Below the pieces are notes generated by a model, which did no database searches, was not told where the DNA came from, and saw only the letters and a list, made by a program, of their open reading frames with translations. This document shows, in pieces, positions 1-8,765 of a DNA stretch of 64,000 bases; position 1 is the stretch's first letter; every line of letters begins with the position of its first letter. The position numbers were made by a program, and so were the translations under genes. This DNA is from Micrococcaceae bacterium Sec5.1 (GTDB lineage Bacteria; Actinomycetota; Actinomycetes; Actinomycetales; Micrococcaceae): the NCBI GenBank assembly GCA_039636795.1, contig CP143430.1, positions 1,426,001-1,490,000 on the forward strand. The letters are read 5' to 3'.

Positions 1-1
1 G

Positions 2-145
2 ACGCAGATCGATCCCATGGGCTTCTTCTTTGCGGTCTCACCTGACTTGCAGCGTACGGCGTGGCCTTGGGAGGACTACACGCTGATCAAGTCCAGGGTG
101 TCTACGGAGTTGCCGGAAAAGGACCTGTTTGCGGGGCTAAGATAG
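2..145 (+). CDS. mca: Mycothiol S-conjugate amidase, C-terminal end (partial)
   Basis: Only the last 47 codons lie in the window, ending at a TAG at 143-145. The translated tail contains QIDPMGFFFAVSPDLQ, then WPWEDYTL, and ends LFAGLR. This matches the C-terminus of the Mca/MshB metal-dependent amidases, where the D-x-x-GFFF-AV segment and a W-P-x-EDY segment are typical. Mca cleaves mycothiol S-conjugates of electrophiles to a mercapturic acid plus GlcN-Ins; mycothiol is restricted to Actinobacteria, which supports the taxon call. The zinc-binding N-terminal residues are upstream of the window, so activity cannot be judged here. The next gene starts about 110 bp downstream on the same strand. 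Confidence 0.8.
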   Translation, partial: TQIDPMGFFFAVSPDLQRTAWPWEDYTLIKSRVSTELPEKDLFAGLR

Positions 146-254
146 GTGTTGCCACCAGTTTCTATCGTTTGTAGAAATCGTCGGCGGCCATCGAACAGCC
201 CAACTTCATGCTGAAGCCTGCCGACATGCATCAGCTCCCATAGAAGGTTTGAAC

Positions 255-554
255 GTGCACCACTTGATCCTCGCCTTGACCGTCAGTCCGTCGCCGGACC
301 CCACCGGGACGCTGCGCCCTGGCCTGTCTGAGGACCAGGTGACGCCCGGGACCTGGGGCTTCGTCCTCACGGCCTTCGTCGTCATCCTCTCGACGTTCCT
401 CATCGTGGACATGGTTCGCCGTATCCGCAGGGTTCGGTACCGTGCGCAGGTGGAGGAGGCACGCTTGGCCACAGAAGCCGGAACCCTTGATAATGCGGGC
501 GGCGACGCCGGCACCACGGATGAGAACGGCGATGCCGCTCCCGGAAGCCGCTAG
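255..554 (+). CDS. Small single-pass membrane protein, unknown function
   Basis: A 99-residue protein with one clear hydrophobic segment (about residues 35-55, [20 protein letters not shown]), followed by a basic RRIRRVRYR stop-transfer stretch and an acidic, Gly/Asp-rich tail. The topology is probably extracytoplasmic N-terminus and cytoplasmic tail. I chose GTG 255 because AGAAGG at 242-247 lies 7 nt upstream; the TTG at 249 is too close to that site. Its 3' end overlaps the next gene by 23 bp, so the two are almost certainly cotranscribed and possibly translationally coupled. I do not recognise a named family; small membrane proteins of this kind often sit between mca and the thioredoxin-domain gene in actinobacteria, but the role is unknown. 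Confidence 0.7.
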   Translation: MHHLILALTVSPSPDPTGTLRPGLSEDQVTPGTWGFVLTAFVVILSTFLIVDMVRRIRRVRYRAQVEEARLATEAGTLDNAGGDAGTTDENGDAAPGSR

Positions 555-2691
555 CCCGCGCGGAAACAACTGGCCCGGGGCGGCGAACGTCCTGGGTGCG
601 GAGCCGTCTGCCTACCTGCGCCAACACGCAGCCAACCCGGTCTTCTGGCGTCCTTTCGGCGACGAAGCGTTTGCCCTTGCCACAGCCCGGGATGTCCCCG
701 TGTTTCTCTCCATCGGCTATGCGGCATGTCATTGGTGCCATGTCATGGCCCATGAATCCTTTGAGGACCAGGAAACTGCGGATTACCTGAATGCCCACTT
801 TGTGCCAGTCAAAGTGGACCGGGAAGAACGGCCGGACGTCGATTCTGTCTACATGACGGCGACGCAGGCCATCAGCGGTGAAGGCGGCTGGCCAATGTCC
901 GTTTTCCTGACTCCGGAGGGCCTCGCCTTCCATGCGGGCACATATTTCCCGCCCGTTCCCTTGCCCGGCCGGCCGTCCTTCCGAAACGTGCTTGAAGCGG
1001 TCCACGAGGCGTGGGTTGAACGCCGCGAGGCTGTGGAGCAAAACGCCAGGGGACTGGCCGCGAACATAGCAAACGCCCAGCTGTCATCTGCCGTTCGGCT
1101 TGACGGCCCGCCCGAGGTACTTGATGCACAGCTGCTTTCGGATGCAGTAACGGTTTTGGCCCGGTCAGAAGACCCCGACGCCGGTGGGTTCGGCAGCGCC
1201 CCAAAGTTCCCGCCGTCGGCGGTGCTTGAGTTCCTCATCCGTCACGCAGCGGCACGGTCGGAGACATCGGAGGCCGCGCGTGACATGGCCGCACGCGCCC
1301 TGGCCGGAATGGCACGTTCGGCATTATGCGACCAAATCGACGGCGGTTTTGCCCGGTATTCGGTCACGGCGGATTGGTCCGTGCCACACTTCGAGAAAAT
1401 GCTTTACGACAATGCCCAACTCCTGCGCGTCTACGCGCACTGGTCGCGTCTTGGAGGCCATGATGTGTTCCCGGCCGAGGAGGCGGCGGGGGTTGCGTCC
1501 AGGTGCGGGGATTGGATGCTGGCCTCGCTGGGGCTGCCCGCGGGTGGACTGGCTTCATCACTGGACGCGGATACCGTGGTGGACGGGGTGCACCATGAAG
1601 GTGCAGCGTACCTCTGGACGCCGGCATCCTTGCTGGAAGTCCTCGGCCCTGGTGACGCCGAGGAGGTTGCGCGCATGATGAATATTGGTGCGCAGGGGAC
1701 CGTCTCGGAATTGGGTTCGCCTCTGCATCCGGGCCGGCCTCTGTCGGCTTCCGAAACCGCGCTTTGGCGCCGCGTCAGGCCATCACTCCTGGCCTCGCGC
1801 GATCTCCGGAACCAGCCTGCCAGGGACGAGAAAGTTGTGGCGGGTTGGAACGGGCTCGCGATCGCCGGGCTTGCCGAGGCCGGAGCGGTGCTGGACCGCC
1901 CGGACCTCGTCGCTGCAGCTGAGAACGTTGCCGAGTATCTCGAGAAGGTGCATTGGAGCGCCGAACACGGGCTGCTGGTCCGGGTCTCGCACGATTCCAG
2001 GGCGCGGGGGATCGGGGGACTCCTGGAAGACTACGCATTCTGTGCAGAGGGCCTGTTCTCGCTGTACGCCGTGACGGGAAAAAAGCGCTGGTACCGCCTG
2101 GCGGAACACATCATCCGGGCCGCCGAAGCGCGTTTTGTCGAGGACGGGCATCTCGCCGATTCGACCGGGGAATCTGCCCAGGTGTTCAACGCCCAAGGGC
2201 AGCGGGCTGCCCTTGATCCGTTCGACAATGCCGCGCCCAGCGGGGCAGCCGGATTTGCCGGAGTGCTGCTCACATATTCGGCTTACTCAGGGTCACACGC
2301 CCACCGACTCATGGCCGGGAATATCCTGGGCCTGCTTCCTTCGCTGGCCACACGCGCGCCCCGTGTTGCCGGTTGGCTCCTGGCCACGGCGCAAGCGGCG
2401 CTGGCAGGGCCGGTGGAGGCCGCCGTCGTTGGTCCCGATTCGCCACTGCTGAGCGAGTTGCACAGTGCGCTTCTGAAATCCGCCAGCCCGGGTATGGCGG
2501 TCGCGTTGCAAGAGAACGACGCCGTGTCCCCGGCTGGTGATGGCGAGGTCCCGTTGCTGCTTCATCGCACGGGTGCGCCTGATGGCTCGCCCCAAGTGTA
2601 TTTGTGCCGGGATATGGTGTGCGAGATGCCGGTGGGGACCGTTGCGGACGTGCAATCAATGCTGGCGCGAATGAACTCCGGCGCTAGCTGA
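532..2691 (+). CDS. Thioredoxin domain-containing protein, YyaL/DUF255 family
   Basis: A 719-residue protein. The N-terminal about 170 residues are a DUF255 thioredoxin-like domain with the family motif [10 protein letters not shown] (Cys66 and Cys69, a CxxC pair) and the following [12 protein letters not shown] block. The remainder is an alpha/alpha-barrel-like region resembling N-acylglucosamine 2-epimerase folds ([32 protein letters not shown]). Homologues include bacterial YyaL and eukaryotic spermatogenesis-associated protein 20; the substrate is unknown, so the role is best left as putative redox/sugar-processing. ATG 532 was chosen because the domain begins soon after it and it overlaps the previous gene by only 23 bp; the frame stays open further upstream. 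The 3' end overlaps the convergent trhA gene by 8 bp. Confidence 0.88.
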   Translation: MPLPEAASPRGNNWPGAANVLGAEPSAYLRQHAANPVFWRPFGDEAFALATARDVPVFLSIGYAACHWCHVMAHESFEDQETADYLNAHFVPVKVDREERPDVDSVYMTATQAISGEGGWPMSVFLTPEGLAFHAGTYFPPVPLPGRPSFRNVLEAVHEAWVERREAVEQNARGLAANIANAQLSSAVRLDGPPEVLDAQLLSDAVTVLARSEDPDAGGFGSAPKFPPSAVLEFLIRHAAARSETSEAARDMAARALAGMARSALCDQIDGGFARYSVTADWSVPHFEKMLYDNAQLLRVYAHWSRLGGHDVFPAEEAAGVASRCGDWMLASLGLPAGGLASSLDADTVVDGVHHEGAAYLWTPASLLEVLGPGDAEEVARMMNIGAQGTVSELGSPLHPGRPLSASETALWRRVRPSLLASRDLRNQPARDEKVVAGWNGLAIAGLAEAGAVLDRPDLVAAAENVAEYLEKVHWSAEHGLLVRVSHDSRARGIGGLLEDYAFCAEGLFSLYAVTGKKRWYRLAEHIIRAAEARFVEDGHLADSTGESAQVFNAQGQRAALDPFDNAAPSGAAGFAGVLLTYSAYSGSHAHRLMAGNILGLLPSLATRAPRVAGWLLATAQAALAGPVEAAVVGPDSPLLSELHSALLKSASPGMAVALQENDAVSPAGDGEVPLLLHRTGAPDGSPQVYLCRDMVCEMPVGTVADVQSMLARMNSGAS

Positions 2692-3325
2692 GGACAGCCA
2701 TCATGATGGCGATGAAGTGGGCCGCGAACGCCAAGACGGTGAAGGCATGGAAGAGTTCGTGAAACCCGAAGTGTTGAACGCTGAAATTTGGCTTCTTGAT
2801 GGCATAGAAGACCGCGCCTGCTATGTAGAGGGCGCCGCCCACGCAAATGAGCGTGGCAGAGGCGGCATTCGCTGTGAAGAACTGCGGAAGGTAAAAGAGC
2901 GCCCCGCAGCCCAGCGCAATATAAATCGGGACGTATAACCAACGCGGGGCGTCGGTCCAGAGAACCCGGAACAGCACGCCGGCAATGGCCGCGGACCAGA
3001 TAATCCACAGCAACGTGACGGCCTGGGAACGCTCCAGAAGCGACCAAGCCAGCGGCGTATAGCTTCCGGCGATCACCAGCATGATGTTGGTGTGGTCCAG
3101 GCGCTTGAGCACCAGCCGGGTCTTCGGGGACCAATTTCCGCGGTGGTAAACGGCGCTGACGCCGAAAAGAAGGACGCCCGTTACCGCATAGATCGTGGAG
3201 GTGATCTTTCGGTCGGCTGTGGGGGCAAGTGACACCAGGACGATTCCGGCCGCGAGGGCGAAAGGGGCGGCGACGGCGTGGATCCAACCGCGCCATGCGG
3301 GCTTGATAGTGAGCAGCTCGGCCAT
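2684..3325 (-). CDS. trhA: PAQR / hemolysin III family membrane protein
   Basis: A 213-residue protein with seven predicted membrane segments, the usual length and topology for hemolysin III (TrhA/YqfA) proteins. The family metal-site motifs are visible: SAVYH at 57-61, DH at 77-78, and a C-terminal FHELFHAF segment followed by a last helix containing HF. These His/Asp residues match the zinc site of the PAQR superfamily. The family has been linked to membrane energetics and lipid homeostasis, but a haemolytic activity should not be assumed. It is transcribed toward the thioredoxin-domain gene and overlaps its 3' end by 8 bp. Upstream it diverges from the cis-prenyl synthase across a 152-bp region with a strong palindrome at 3356-3367. 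Confidence 0.85.
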   Translation of the reverse strand: MAELLTIKPAWRGWIHAVAAPFALAAGIVLVSLAPTADRKITSTIYAVTGVLLFGVSAVYHRGNWSPKTRLVLKRLDHTNIMLVIAGSYTPLAWSLLERSQAVTLLWIIWSAAIAGVLFRVLWTDAPRWLYVPIYIALGCGALFYLPQFFTANAASATLICVGGALYIAGAVFYAIKKPNFSVQHFGFHELFHAFTVLAFAAHFIAIMMAVLS

Positions 3326-3355
3326 CGTTAAAGAATAACCTACGCTTCAGTAAGT

Positions 3356-3367
3356 TACTGATCAGTA
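3356..3367. promoter_or_regulatory. Palindrome TACTGATCAGTA in a divergent promoter region
   Basis: A perfect 12-bp palindrome sits 30 bp upstream of trhA and about 110 bp upstream of the cis-prenyl synthase. It is directly preceded by a second overlapping palindrome, AGTAAGTTACT (3349-3359), giving the composite AGTAAGTTACTGATCAGTA. Such A/T-rich nested dyads are typical of TetR/GntR-type operators, but no cognate regulator can be assigned from the window. Confidence 0.4.
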
Positions 3368-3477
3368 GCTCCCGCACGATGGGAGTTTGACTCTCGCTGC
3401 ACCAGTGGGGCAGCTCGGGAAGGTAGCCTTGGAGGTGCGCCGTCGTCGTAAAAGTAAGGAAGTCAGGTGAGAGTCCG

Positions 3478-4239
3478 GTGGAGCTGCCCGGTTTCCTCTA
3501 TGGCTACTACGAGCGCCAACTCCTTCGCTCCCTGAAGCAAGACCGCATCCCCAGGCACATCGGTGTCATGGTGGACGGCAACCGCAGATGGGCCCGCCAA
3601 TTCAACGCGCCAACCAGTCAGGGACACCAGGCCGGGGCGGACAAAATCCACGAGTTCCTTGGCTGGTGCCAGGAGCTTGGCGTCAAAGTAGTGACGCTGT
3701 ACATGCTCTCCACGGACAACATGAACCGCTCCGGCGAAGAGCTTGACCTGCTCATGGGCATCATCGCCAACACCATGGACCGGCTGGATGAAAACGAGGA
3801 CGTCTCTGTGCACGCAATGGGCGCACCAGAGCTTCTCCCGGACTACCTGGCCGATCGCCTGAACAAGCTGACCGCCCGGACCCCGGTCCATGAAAAAATC
3901 CATGTGAACGTGGCAGTCGGCTATGGCGGGCGGCGTGAAATCGTCGACGCCGTGAAGGAACTCCTCCGCGATGCGGTCGCCAAAGGGCGGACTATGTCCG
4001 ACGTCGCAGATGAACTTTCGGTGGACGACATCTCAAGGTTCCTTTACACGCGCGGCCAGCCGGATCCGGACCTTGTCATCCGAACTTCCGGTGAGCAGCG
4101 GCTCTCCGGATTCCTGATGTGGCAGAGCGCCTACAGCGAGTTCTACTTCTGCGAAGCCCTCTGGCCGGCGTTCCGCAAGGTTGATTTTCTGCGGGCGCTC
4201 CGGGACTATGCCGGACGCCAGCGTCGCTTCGGCTCCTAG
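3478..4239 (+). CDS. Isoprenyl (cis-prenyl) diphosphate synthase, UppS family
   Basis: A 253-residue cis-prenyltransferase. The catalytic block HIGVMVDGNRRWAR (Asp33) that binds the diphosphate and Mg2+ is intact, as are the SxxGH-like region (SQGHQAGADK), LYMLSTDN, and the C-terminal RTSGEQRLSGFLMWQSAYSEF motif. The enzyme condenses isopentenyl diphosphate with an allylic diphosphate in the cis configuration. Actinobacteria usually carry two paralogues, one making a short Z,E-farnesyl product and one the long polyprenyl carrier; the lead sequence PGFLYGYYERQL resembles the short-chain Rv1086-type form, but product length cannot be fixed by reading. GTG 3478 follows AGGTGAG at 3465-3471 with good spacing. 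Confidence 0.88.
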   Translation: MELPGFLYGYYERQLLRSLKQDRIPRHIGVMVDGNRRWARQFNAPTSQGHQAGADKIHEFLGWCQELGVKVVTLYMLSTDNMNRSGEELDLLMGIIANTMDRLDENEDVSVHAMGAPELLPDYLADRLNKLTARTPVHEKIHVNVAVGYGGRREIVDAVKELLRDAVAKGRTMSDVADELSVDDISRFLYTRGQPDPDLVIRTSGEQRLSGFLMWQSAYSEFYFCEALWPAFRKVDFLRALRDYAGRQRRFGS

Positions 4240-4315
4240 GTGCGCTTCGGTTAACCAGGAATTAATCAGCTGGCAATGCGACTTGCCGACGCAGGTTTCG
4301 GAATTTTCTGTGAGT

Positions 4316-4332
4316 GGGATTACGTTAATCCC
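4316..4332. promoter_or_regulatory. Palindrome in phoH upstream region
   Basis: GGGATTA-CGT-TAATCCC is a perfect 7-bp dyad with a 3-nt centre, extendable by T4315/A4333. It lies about 145 bp before the phoH start and is not followed by a T-run, so it looks more like an operator than a terminator of the preceding cis-prenyl synthase. Confidence 0.4.
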
Positions 4333-4410
4333 ATCAGCAGGCAAAACCGCCCGCTGATCGGGGAGGCCAGTAGATGGAGCGAACTATCGCACCAGTTACA
4401 TGGGAGGCCA

Positions 4411-4453
4411 CGCCCGGCCTTCCGGCCGAGCCGCTTCACCATTAGGCCGGGCG
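4411..4453 (+). promoter_or_regulatory. Long hairpin in phoH leader
   Basis: CGCCCGGCCT (4411-4420) and AGGCCGGGCG (4444-4453) are perfect 10-bp complements enclosing 23 nt, with an alternative smaller hairpin CCGGCCTTCCGGCCG inside the 5' side. The structure ends about 13 nt before the GGAG ribosome-binding site (4467-4470) and 22 nt before the GTG start of phoH. The position fits translational control or RNA processing; no known riboswitch class was recognised. Confidence 0.45.
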
Positions 4454-4475
4454 ACCGCCCGGGGCTGGAGTCGAT

Positions 4476-5870
4476 GTGGCTATTTCTGAGCAACTGCCCA
4501 CAATGGTTTCTGACGGGGAAAGTGCAGCTACCTCTCGCGCCAAACGGGTTTCATCGGGGGAACGGACAGCATCGTCTGCAGTGGGCCGCAGCTATGTGAT
4601 CGATACATCCGTCTTGCTCTCAGACCCGCACGCACTGCTGCGCTTCGCTGAGCACGAAGTCATCGTTCCGATCGTGGTCATCAGCGAACTCGAAGGCAAA
4701 CGCCACGATCCCGAACTAGGGTACTTTGCCCGCAAAGCCCTGCGGCTCCTGGATGACCTCCGAATCGAACACGGTGGACTGGACCACGCGATACCCATTG
4801 GTGCCGACGGAGGCATGCTCCGGGTAGAGATGAACCATATTTCCACAGAGGTCCTGCCCGCAGGCTTCCGTGGCGGCGACAACGACAGCCGCATTCTGGC
4901 CGTAGCCAAGAACCTGGCAAACGAGGGCCACAACGTCACCGTGGTGTCCAAGGACCTTCCCATGCGCGTCAAAGCCTCTGCCATGGGACTGCACGCCGAT
5001 GAATACCGCAACGAACTCGTCAAGGATTCAGGCTGGACCGGCATAGCCGAAGTGGAAGCCAGCGAAGACGAGATCACGACTCTGTATGGCCATGAGCCCG
5101 TTTTCATCCCCGCCGCAGCGGAACTTCCCGTGAACACCGGGCTTGTCCTCTTGTCCAACCGCGGCTCGGCGCTCGGCCGCGTAGGGGCGGACAAGCAGGT
5201 CCGCCTCGTCAAGGGTGACCGTGACGTCTTCGGACTCCATGGCCGTTCGGCGGAACAACGGCTGGCCATCGATCTCCTCATGGATCCCGCAGTGGGCATT
5301 GTCTCCATCGGCGGGCGCGCTGGCACGGGCAAATCCGCACTGGCACTCTGTGCGGGCCTCGAGGCCGTCCTGGAGCGTCGCGAACACCGCAAGGTCATCG
5401 TCTTCCGTCCCCTCTACGCCGTAGGCGGCCAGGAACTGGGATACCTCCCCGGGTCTGAAGCGGAAAAGATGAACCCTTGGGCTCAAGCCGTTTTCGACAC
5501 ACTCGGCGCGTTGGTCAGCCAGGAAGTCGTGGAAGAAGTCATGGACCGCGGCATGCTCGAAGTCATGCCGCTCACCCACATCCGTGGACGCTCACTGCAC
5601 GACGCCTTTGTCATCGTGGACGAGGCACAGTCCCTGGAGAAGAACGTCCTCCTGACCGTGATGAGCCGCATCGGCCAGAACTCCAAGATCGTGCTCACCC
5701 ACGACGTCGCCCAGCGCGACAACCTCCGTGTTGGTCGGCACGACGGCGTGGCCGCCGTCGTCGAAACCCTCAAAGGTCATCCACTGTTTGGCCACATCAC
5801 CCTCACCAGGTCCGAGCGGTCGCCGATTGCGGCCTTGGTGACGGAGCTGCTCGAAGGGGCCGAAATCTAA
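4476..5870 (+). CDS. PhoH family protein (PIN domain fused to PhoH ATPase)
   Basis: 464 residues with the PhoH2 architecture: an N-terminal PIN-type ribonuclease domain starting near residue 40 ([12 protein letters not shown], with acidic residues D and E of VVISELE) and a C-terminal PhoH ATPase/helicase domain. Walker A reads [11 protein letters not shown] at about residues 279-289 and Walker B-like VIVDEAQSL follows. PhoH2 proteins of mycobacteria couple RNA unwinding with cleavage. GTG 4476 follows GGAG at 4467-4470; ATG 4503 is an alternative without an obvious site. The gene stands alone, preceded by a 236-bp structured leader and followed by the hairpin repeat at 5891-5965 that separates it from the convergent GNAT gene. 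Confidence 0.9.
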   Translation: MAISEQLPTMVSDGESAATSRAKRVSSGERTASSAVGRSYVIDTSVLLSDPHALLRFAEHEVIVPIVVISELEGKRHDPELGYFARKALRLLDDLRIEHGGLDHAIPIGADGGMLRVEMNHISTEVLPAGFRGGDNDSRILAVAKNLANEGHNVTVVSKDLPMRVKASAMGLHADEYRNELVKDSGWTGIAEVEASEDEITTLYGHEPVFIPAAAELPVNTGLVLLSNRGSALGRVGADKQVRLVKGDRDVFGLHGRSAEQRLAIDLLMDPAVGIVSIGGRAGTGKSALALCAGLEAVLERREHRKVIVFRPLYAVGGQELGYLPGSEAEKMNPWAQAVFDTLGALVSQEVVEEVMDRGMLEVMPLTHIRGRSLHDAFVIVDEAQSLEKNVLLTVMSRIGQNSKIVLTHDVAQRDNLRVGRHDGVAAVVETLKGHPLFGHITLTRSERSPIAALVTELLEGAEI

Positions 5871-5890
5871 CCCCATAGGTGCCGCGCCCG

Positions 5891-5965
5891 GCGAAGGCCA
5901 GACATCCTCTGCGTGCTAGCTCGTTCCTCGCTTTTGACGCACGCTGCCGGATGCCTGGCCTTCGC
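5891..5965. repeat. Interspersed palindromic element, copy A
   Basis: Outer arms GCGAAGGCCAG (5891-5901) and CTGGCCTTCGC (5955-5965), plus CATCC/GGATG, enclose the conserved core TCTGCGTGC ... GCACGCTGCC. It fills the gap between convergent phoH and the GNAT gene, so it can terminate transcription from both sides. See copies at 15832-15915, 35789-35864, 56963-57031 and 57051-57141. Confidence 0.75.
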
Positions 5966-5977
5966 CTTCGTTCCACG

Positions 5978-6622
5978 TCACAGCCCCAGGTATGTTTTCA
6001 GCTCTTCGTGGCCTTGGGCTTTGAGGGTCCAGTTGGGGCGGTTGAAGGTTTCCGGGGTGAGGCGGACTCTTTGGACTTCTTCGACTTTGTCGCCCCAACC
6101 ATCGCGGACGAGGCCGTTGAGTTCGTAGCCGAGGCTCAGGGAGACGCCCAGGGATTGCTTGTTCCATGAGGCCGCTTCGGACTCGGCCACTTCCGCCTCC
6201 AGATAGTCGAACGCATAGCTCACGACGGCGGCACGCATCTCCTTGCCGAAGCCTTGCCCTTGCGCGGACTGCTTGAGCCAAGAGCCCGTGCTGACTGTTT
6301 TGAGGGTGTTGAAGTTCTTGGCGCCGATGTCCTGGACACCCAGGAGGTCCTCGTTGTGCCAGACCCCGAGGAGAAGTGTCCAGGAGTCAGACGTGAATCC
6401 GGCCCTGCAGCGCCAGTACCACTGGGCCATGTTGGGTGCGAGCTCGTCGTCCGGGAGTTCTGCCCACGGGGTGCTGAACGGGCTCTTGCCGGGCTCGTGG
6501 ACGCCGGAACGGGCTGCAGCGACGGCAGCCGGGATATCGGCGTCGAGAACTGGACGGAGGGTCAGTCGGGGAGTCGTGAGCGTGAGTCCGAAGGGCGGCC
6601 AGATTTCCGCGAGCGTGGTCAT
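5978..6622 (-). CDS. GNAT family N-acetyltransferase (RimJ/RimL-like)
   Basis: 214 residues with the GNAT order typical of RimJ/RimL-type enzymes: LTLTTPRLTLRPVLDADI at the N-terminus, a central LLLGVWHNEDLLGVQDIGA strand pair, and the acetyl-CoA loop region WLKQSAQGQGFGKEMRAAVVSYAF, followed by EAASWNKQSLGVSLSLGYE, where the N-x-x-S segment is the usual C-terminal motif B. These enzymes acetylate protein N-termini or small molecules; the substrate is not predictable. The W-rich middle (MAQWYWRCRAGF) is longer than in ribosomal RimJ/L. It is followed closely downstream by the palindromic element shared with phoH, and another minus-strand gene ends 75 bp upstream of its start. Confidence 0.8.
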   Translation of the reverse strand: MTTLAEIWPPFGLTLTTPRLTLRPVLDADIPAAVAAARSGVHEPGKSPFSTPWAELPDDELAPNMAQWYWRCRAGFTSDSWTLLLGVWHNEDLLGVQDIGAKNFNTLKTVSTGSWLKQSAQGQGFGKEMRAAVVSYAFDYLEAEVAESEAASWNKQSLGVSLSLGYELNGLVRDGWGDKVEEVQRVRLTPETFNRPNWTLKAQGHEELKTYLGL

Positions 6623-6697
6623 CGGTGCAGCTTAGCCCGGCCGTCGAGGGCATGCGAGTCACAGAGCTGATGACAGTCTTGGTGGATCGTGGGGATG

Positions 6698-7522
6698 TCA
6701 GGCTGCTGGGCCGATGTCCCAGGAGATATGGCGTCGAACGTCGGTCAGGTTCATTGACTCGGCAAGGAAGAGATCGTCCAGCATGTATTCGTCAACGGCC
6801 AGGATCTTCAGCCAATGACCCTTGCCTGCGGTATCGCCGTCCAGGCTTTGGCTGGCGACGCAGACCCCGGTCCCTGCATCCACCCTGATGAGCGTGCGTC
6901 CCGGATGGGCCAAAGGTTGGGAAGGATCCAAGGGCACGTAGGTTCGGCCACGGGTAACCACAGTTTCCAAGGCCAACCGTCCCTCATGGTCAACTTCCAG
7001 GGGCTCTTCCAGTGACACTGGATTGGAATCCGGGAACTCCAGCGGGACGGGCGCATTACCGGCAAGTTCCACCGGATCCAGTGCTGCAGCCAGCCGTCCG
7101 TTGCCAAAGGAGGGTTCACCGTAGGCCGCCTCAGGGCGCCTACGGACCAAGCCAGCGGCGTCATAAACCGGAGTGACGAGGTGCGCCGGAAGCAACCATG
7201 AGCGTCGCGTCGCACTGACGTAAAAGTCGTCGCGGGAATCGTTGATGCCCGTGGTGCTGTGCAGCAGCTTTCCGTCGGGAGTCTCCAGACGAAGCGCGCC
7301 GGGCCGCCTGAGCCATGCACTGACCATGTTGGCGCCAGTGCCAGGCCGTTCGAGGTATTCGAAACGAAGGCTGGTCCACTTCCATGGTGAAGAACGGCAC
7401 AGATTGCGGAATGTGGAGGACAAGTCCTGCGCCTGCCCGCCATGCCCGTTAGCTGGCGCAAAACCAGACCCGAAGTCCGGTCCGAAACCTGATCCACCTG
7501 CACTGTAGCGCCCCATATCCAC
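6698..7522 (-). CDS. Conserved hypothetical protein
   Basis: A 274-residue soluble-looking protein without signal peptide or membrane segment. The first 30 residues are Gly-rich and low complexity (GGSGFGPDFGSGFAPANGHGG). The middle carries SPWKWTSLRFEYLE and TGINDSRDDFYVSATRRSW, and the end DEYMLDDLFLAESMNLTD. No catalytic motif was recognised; the pattern of many short beta-prone stretches suggests a beta-rich protein. Codon use looks like that of the neighbours, and the reading frame is intact, so I treat it as real. GTG 7522 is the longest start; ATG 7516 is equally possible. It diverges from the prepilin peptidase across only about 56 bp. Confidence 0.6.
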   Translation of the reverse strand: MDMGRYSAGGSGFGPDFGSGFAPANGHGGQAQDLSSTFRNLCRSSPWKWTSLRFEYLERPGTGANMVSAWLRRPGALRLETPDGKLLHSTTGINDSRDDFYVSATRRSWLLPAHLVTPVYDAAGLVRRRPEAAYGEPSFGNGRLAAALDPVELAGNAPVPLEFPDSNPVSLEEPLEVDHEGRLALETVVTRGRTYVPLDPSQPLAHPGRTLIRVDAGTGVCVASQSLDGDTAGKGHWLKILAVDEYMLDDLFLAESMNLTDVRRHISWDIGPAA

Positions 7523-7578
7523 ATTTTACCTACGCGTTCAACCCGGCCCCTGGACGAATTCGGGATAGCATCTGCAGG

Positions 7579-8124
7579 GTGATCCGACGACTCGCCGACC
7601 TCTGGGACGCCAGCCCACTGGGCTTCTGGCTGGTGGTTCTTGCCTGCGCGTACTTCGTAGTGATGGCGGTGCGCCTGACCATCATTGATGTCCGGAGCCA
7701 TCTACTGCCGAACCGGATCGTCTTTCCCTCCTATGCGGTGGGTGGCGTCCTATTGTTGGCCGCTGCAGTGCTGGTGTTCGTTGGCGGCCCGGACGCTGGG
7801 CCGGATGCCTCGATGTTCGGTATCCCTGGACTCGGAGTGCTGGCCGGTGGCGGCGTGCTGTGGCTGTTCTACTTCCTGCTTCGCCTGGTCTATCCACCTG
7901 GTATGGGGTTCGGGGACGTGAAGCTGGCCGGGGTGCTTGGACTCTACCTCGGCTACCTTGGGTGGACCCATGTCTTCGCGGGCACCTTCGCTGCCTTTCT
8001 GCTCGGCGGATTGTGGAGCCTGGTGATCCTCGTGTCCAGGCGCGGCACGCTGGGTTCAGCCATCCCGTTCGGACCCTTCATGCTGGCAGGAGCCCTCGTG
8101 AGCATGGTGCTTTTACCTGCTTGA
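7579..8124 (+). CDS. Prepilin peptidase, A24 family (short form)
   Basis: 181 residues, nearly all membrane helices. The two catalytic aspartates of the A24 aspartic peptidases are visible: Asp37 in IIDVRSHLLPNRIVFP and the Asp of the GFGDVKLAG motif near residue 114. The N-terminal cytoplasmic Cys-rich methyltransferase domain of classical PilD is absent, as in archaeal-like and Tad/Flp-type prepilin peptidases. It would process type IV or Flp-type prepilin leaders, yet no pilus genes are in this window, so the partner system must lie elsewhere. The GTG start at 7579 has only a weak GCAGG immediately upstream. Confidence 0.85.
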   Translation: MIRRLADLWDASPLGFWLVVLACAYFVVMAVRLTIIDVRSHLLPNRIVFPSYAVGGVLLLAAAVLVFVGGPDAGPDASMFGIPGLGVLAGGGVLWLFYFLLRLVYPPGMGFGDVKLAGVLGLYLGYLGWTHVFAGTFAAFLLGGLWSLVILVSRRGTLGSAIPFGPFMLAGALVSMVLLPA

Positions 8125-8257
8125 ACCGTTCGGGCGGAGGCCGCCGGGGCCAACTGCGGCCGAACTGCAACGCCTCTGCGTATTCTGCGGTTCACCGGGC
8201 TGCGGCATGCTTAGCCCAGATGGTTTGATGCGCTCAAGACGCCTGGAGGGGGCTGCG

Positions 8258-8761
8258 GTGCAGGGAAGTAGTTTTTGGTCCGTACTGGGGGTCACCATGG
8301 CCTGCACTTTGCTGCTCTCCGGCTGCGCGCAATCGGGCAACGTTCCCGGTGCAACCCCGGGGGCCAGCATCCAACCGCTCACGACTCAGCAGCCGGAGCC
8401 CTTCTGCGAGGGCGGTCCGCTGGGTTGCTCCACTTTTACGTCGGTGCGCGGGAGCGATGCCACTGGAGACGTAGCGTGGCTCGGGACCCAACCGCTGCAG
8501 ATCAGCTCTACGCATGTTAACGGGGAGTGGACCCTGCTGGTGAAGACACCGTGCAACGTGCTCAATGTGGAAGTCTCGGTCCAGGACGATGTCTGGGCAA
8601 TGCGTTCCATGGTCGCCTCCGCCATGGGCCGCCGGGAGCTTGAGGGCAGCTACGAGGGCTGGACCGTCAAGCTCTTTGAGCAGCCTGTTCACTGGAATCT
8701 CGACGACGGCGTGCTCACGTTGAGCAACTCACAGGCCACGATCGAATTGAAGGAAAGCTAA
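8258..8761 (+). CDS. Secreted lipoprotein, META/HslJ-like
   Basis: A 167-residue protein beginning at GTG 8258, chosen because GGAGGGGG (8245-8252) lies 5 nt upstream; ATGs at 8207 and 8228 give longer but unsupported products. The N-terminus has a hydrophobic stretch ending in the lipobox LLLSGC, with lipidated Cys23. The mature part contains two further Cys residues (FCEGGPLGC) and a C-terminal region with HVNGEWTLLVKTPCN, DGVLTLSNSQATIELK that resembles META/HslJ-like beta domains; that family call is tentative. It is followed after 4 bp by the Nudix gene, so the two are likely cotranscribed. Confidence 0.65.
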   Translation: MQGSSFWSVLGVTMACTLLLSGCAQSGNVPGATPGASIQPLTTQQPEPFCEGGPLGCSTFTSVRGSDATGDVAWLGTQPLQISSTHVNGEWTLLVKTPCNVLNVEVSVQDDVWAMRSMVASAMGRRELEGSYEGWTVKLFEQPVHWNLDDGVLTLSNSQATIELKES

Positions 8762-8765
8762 CGCC

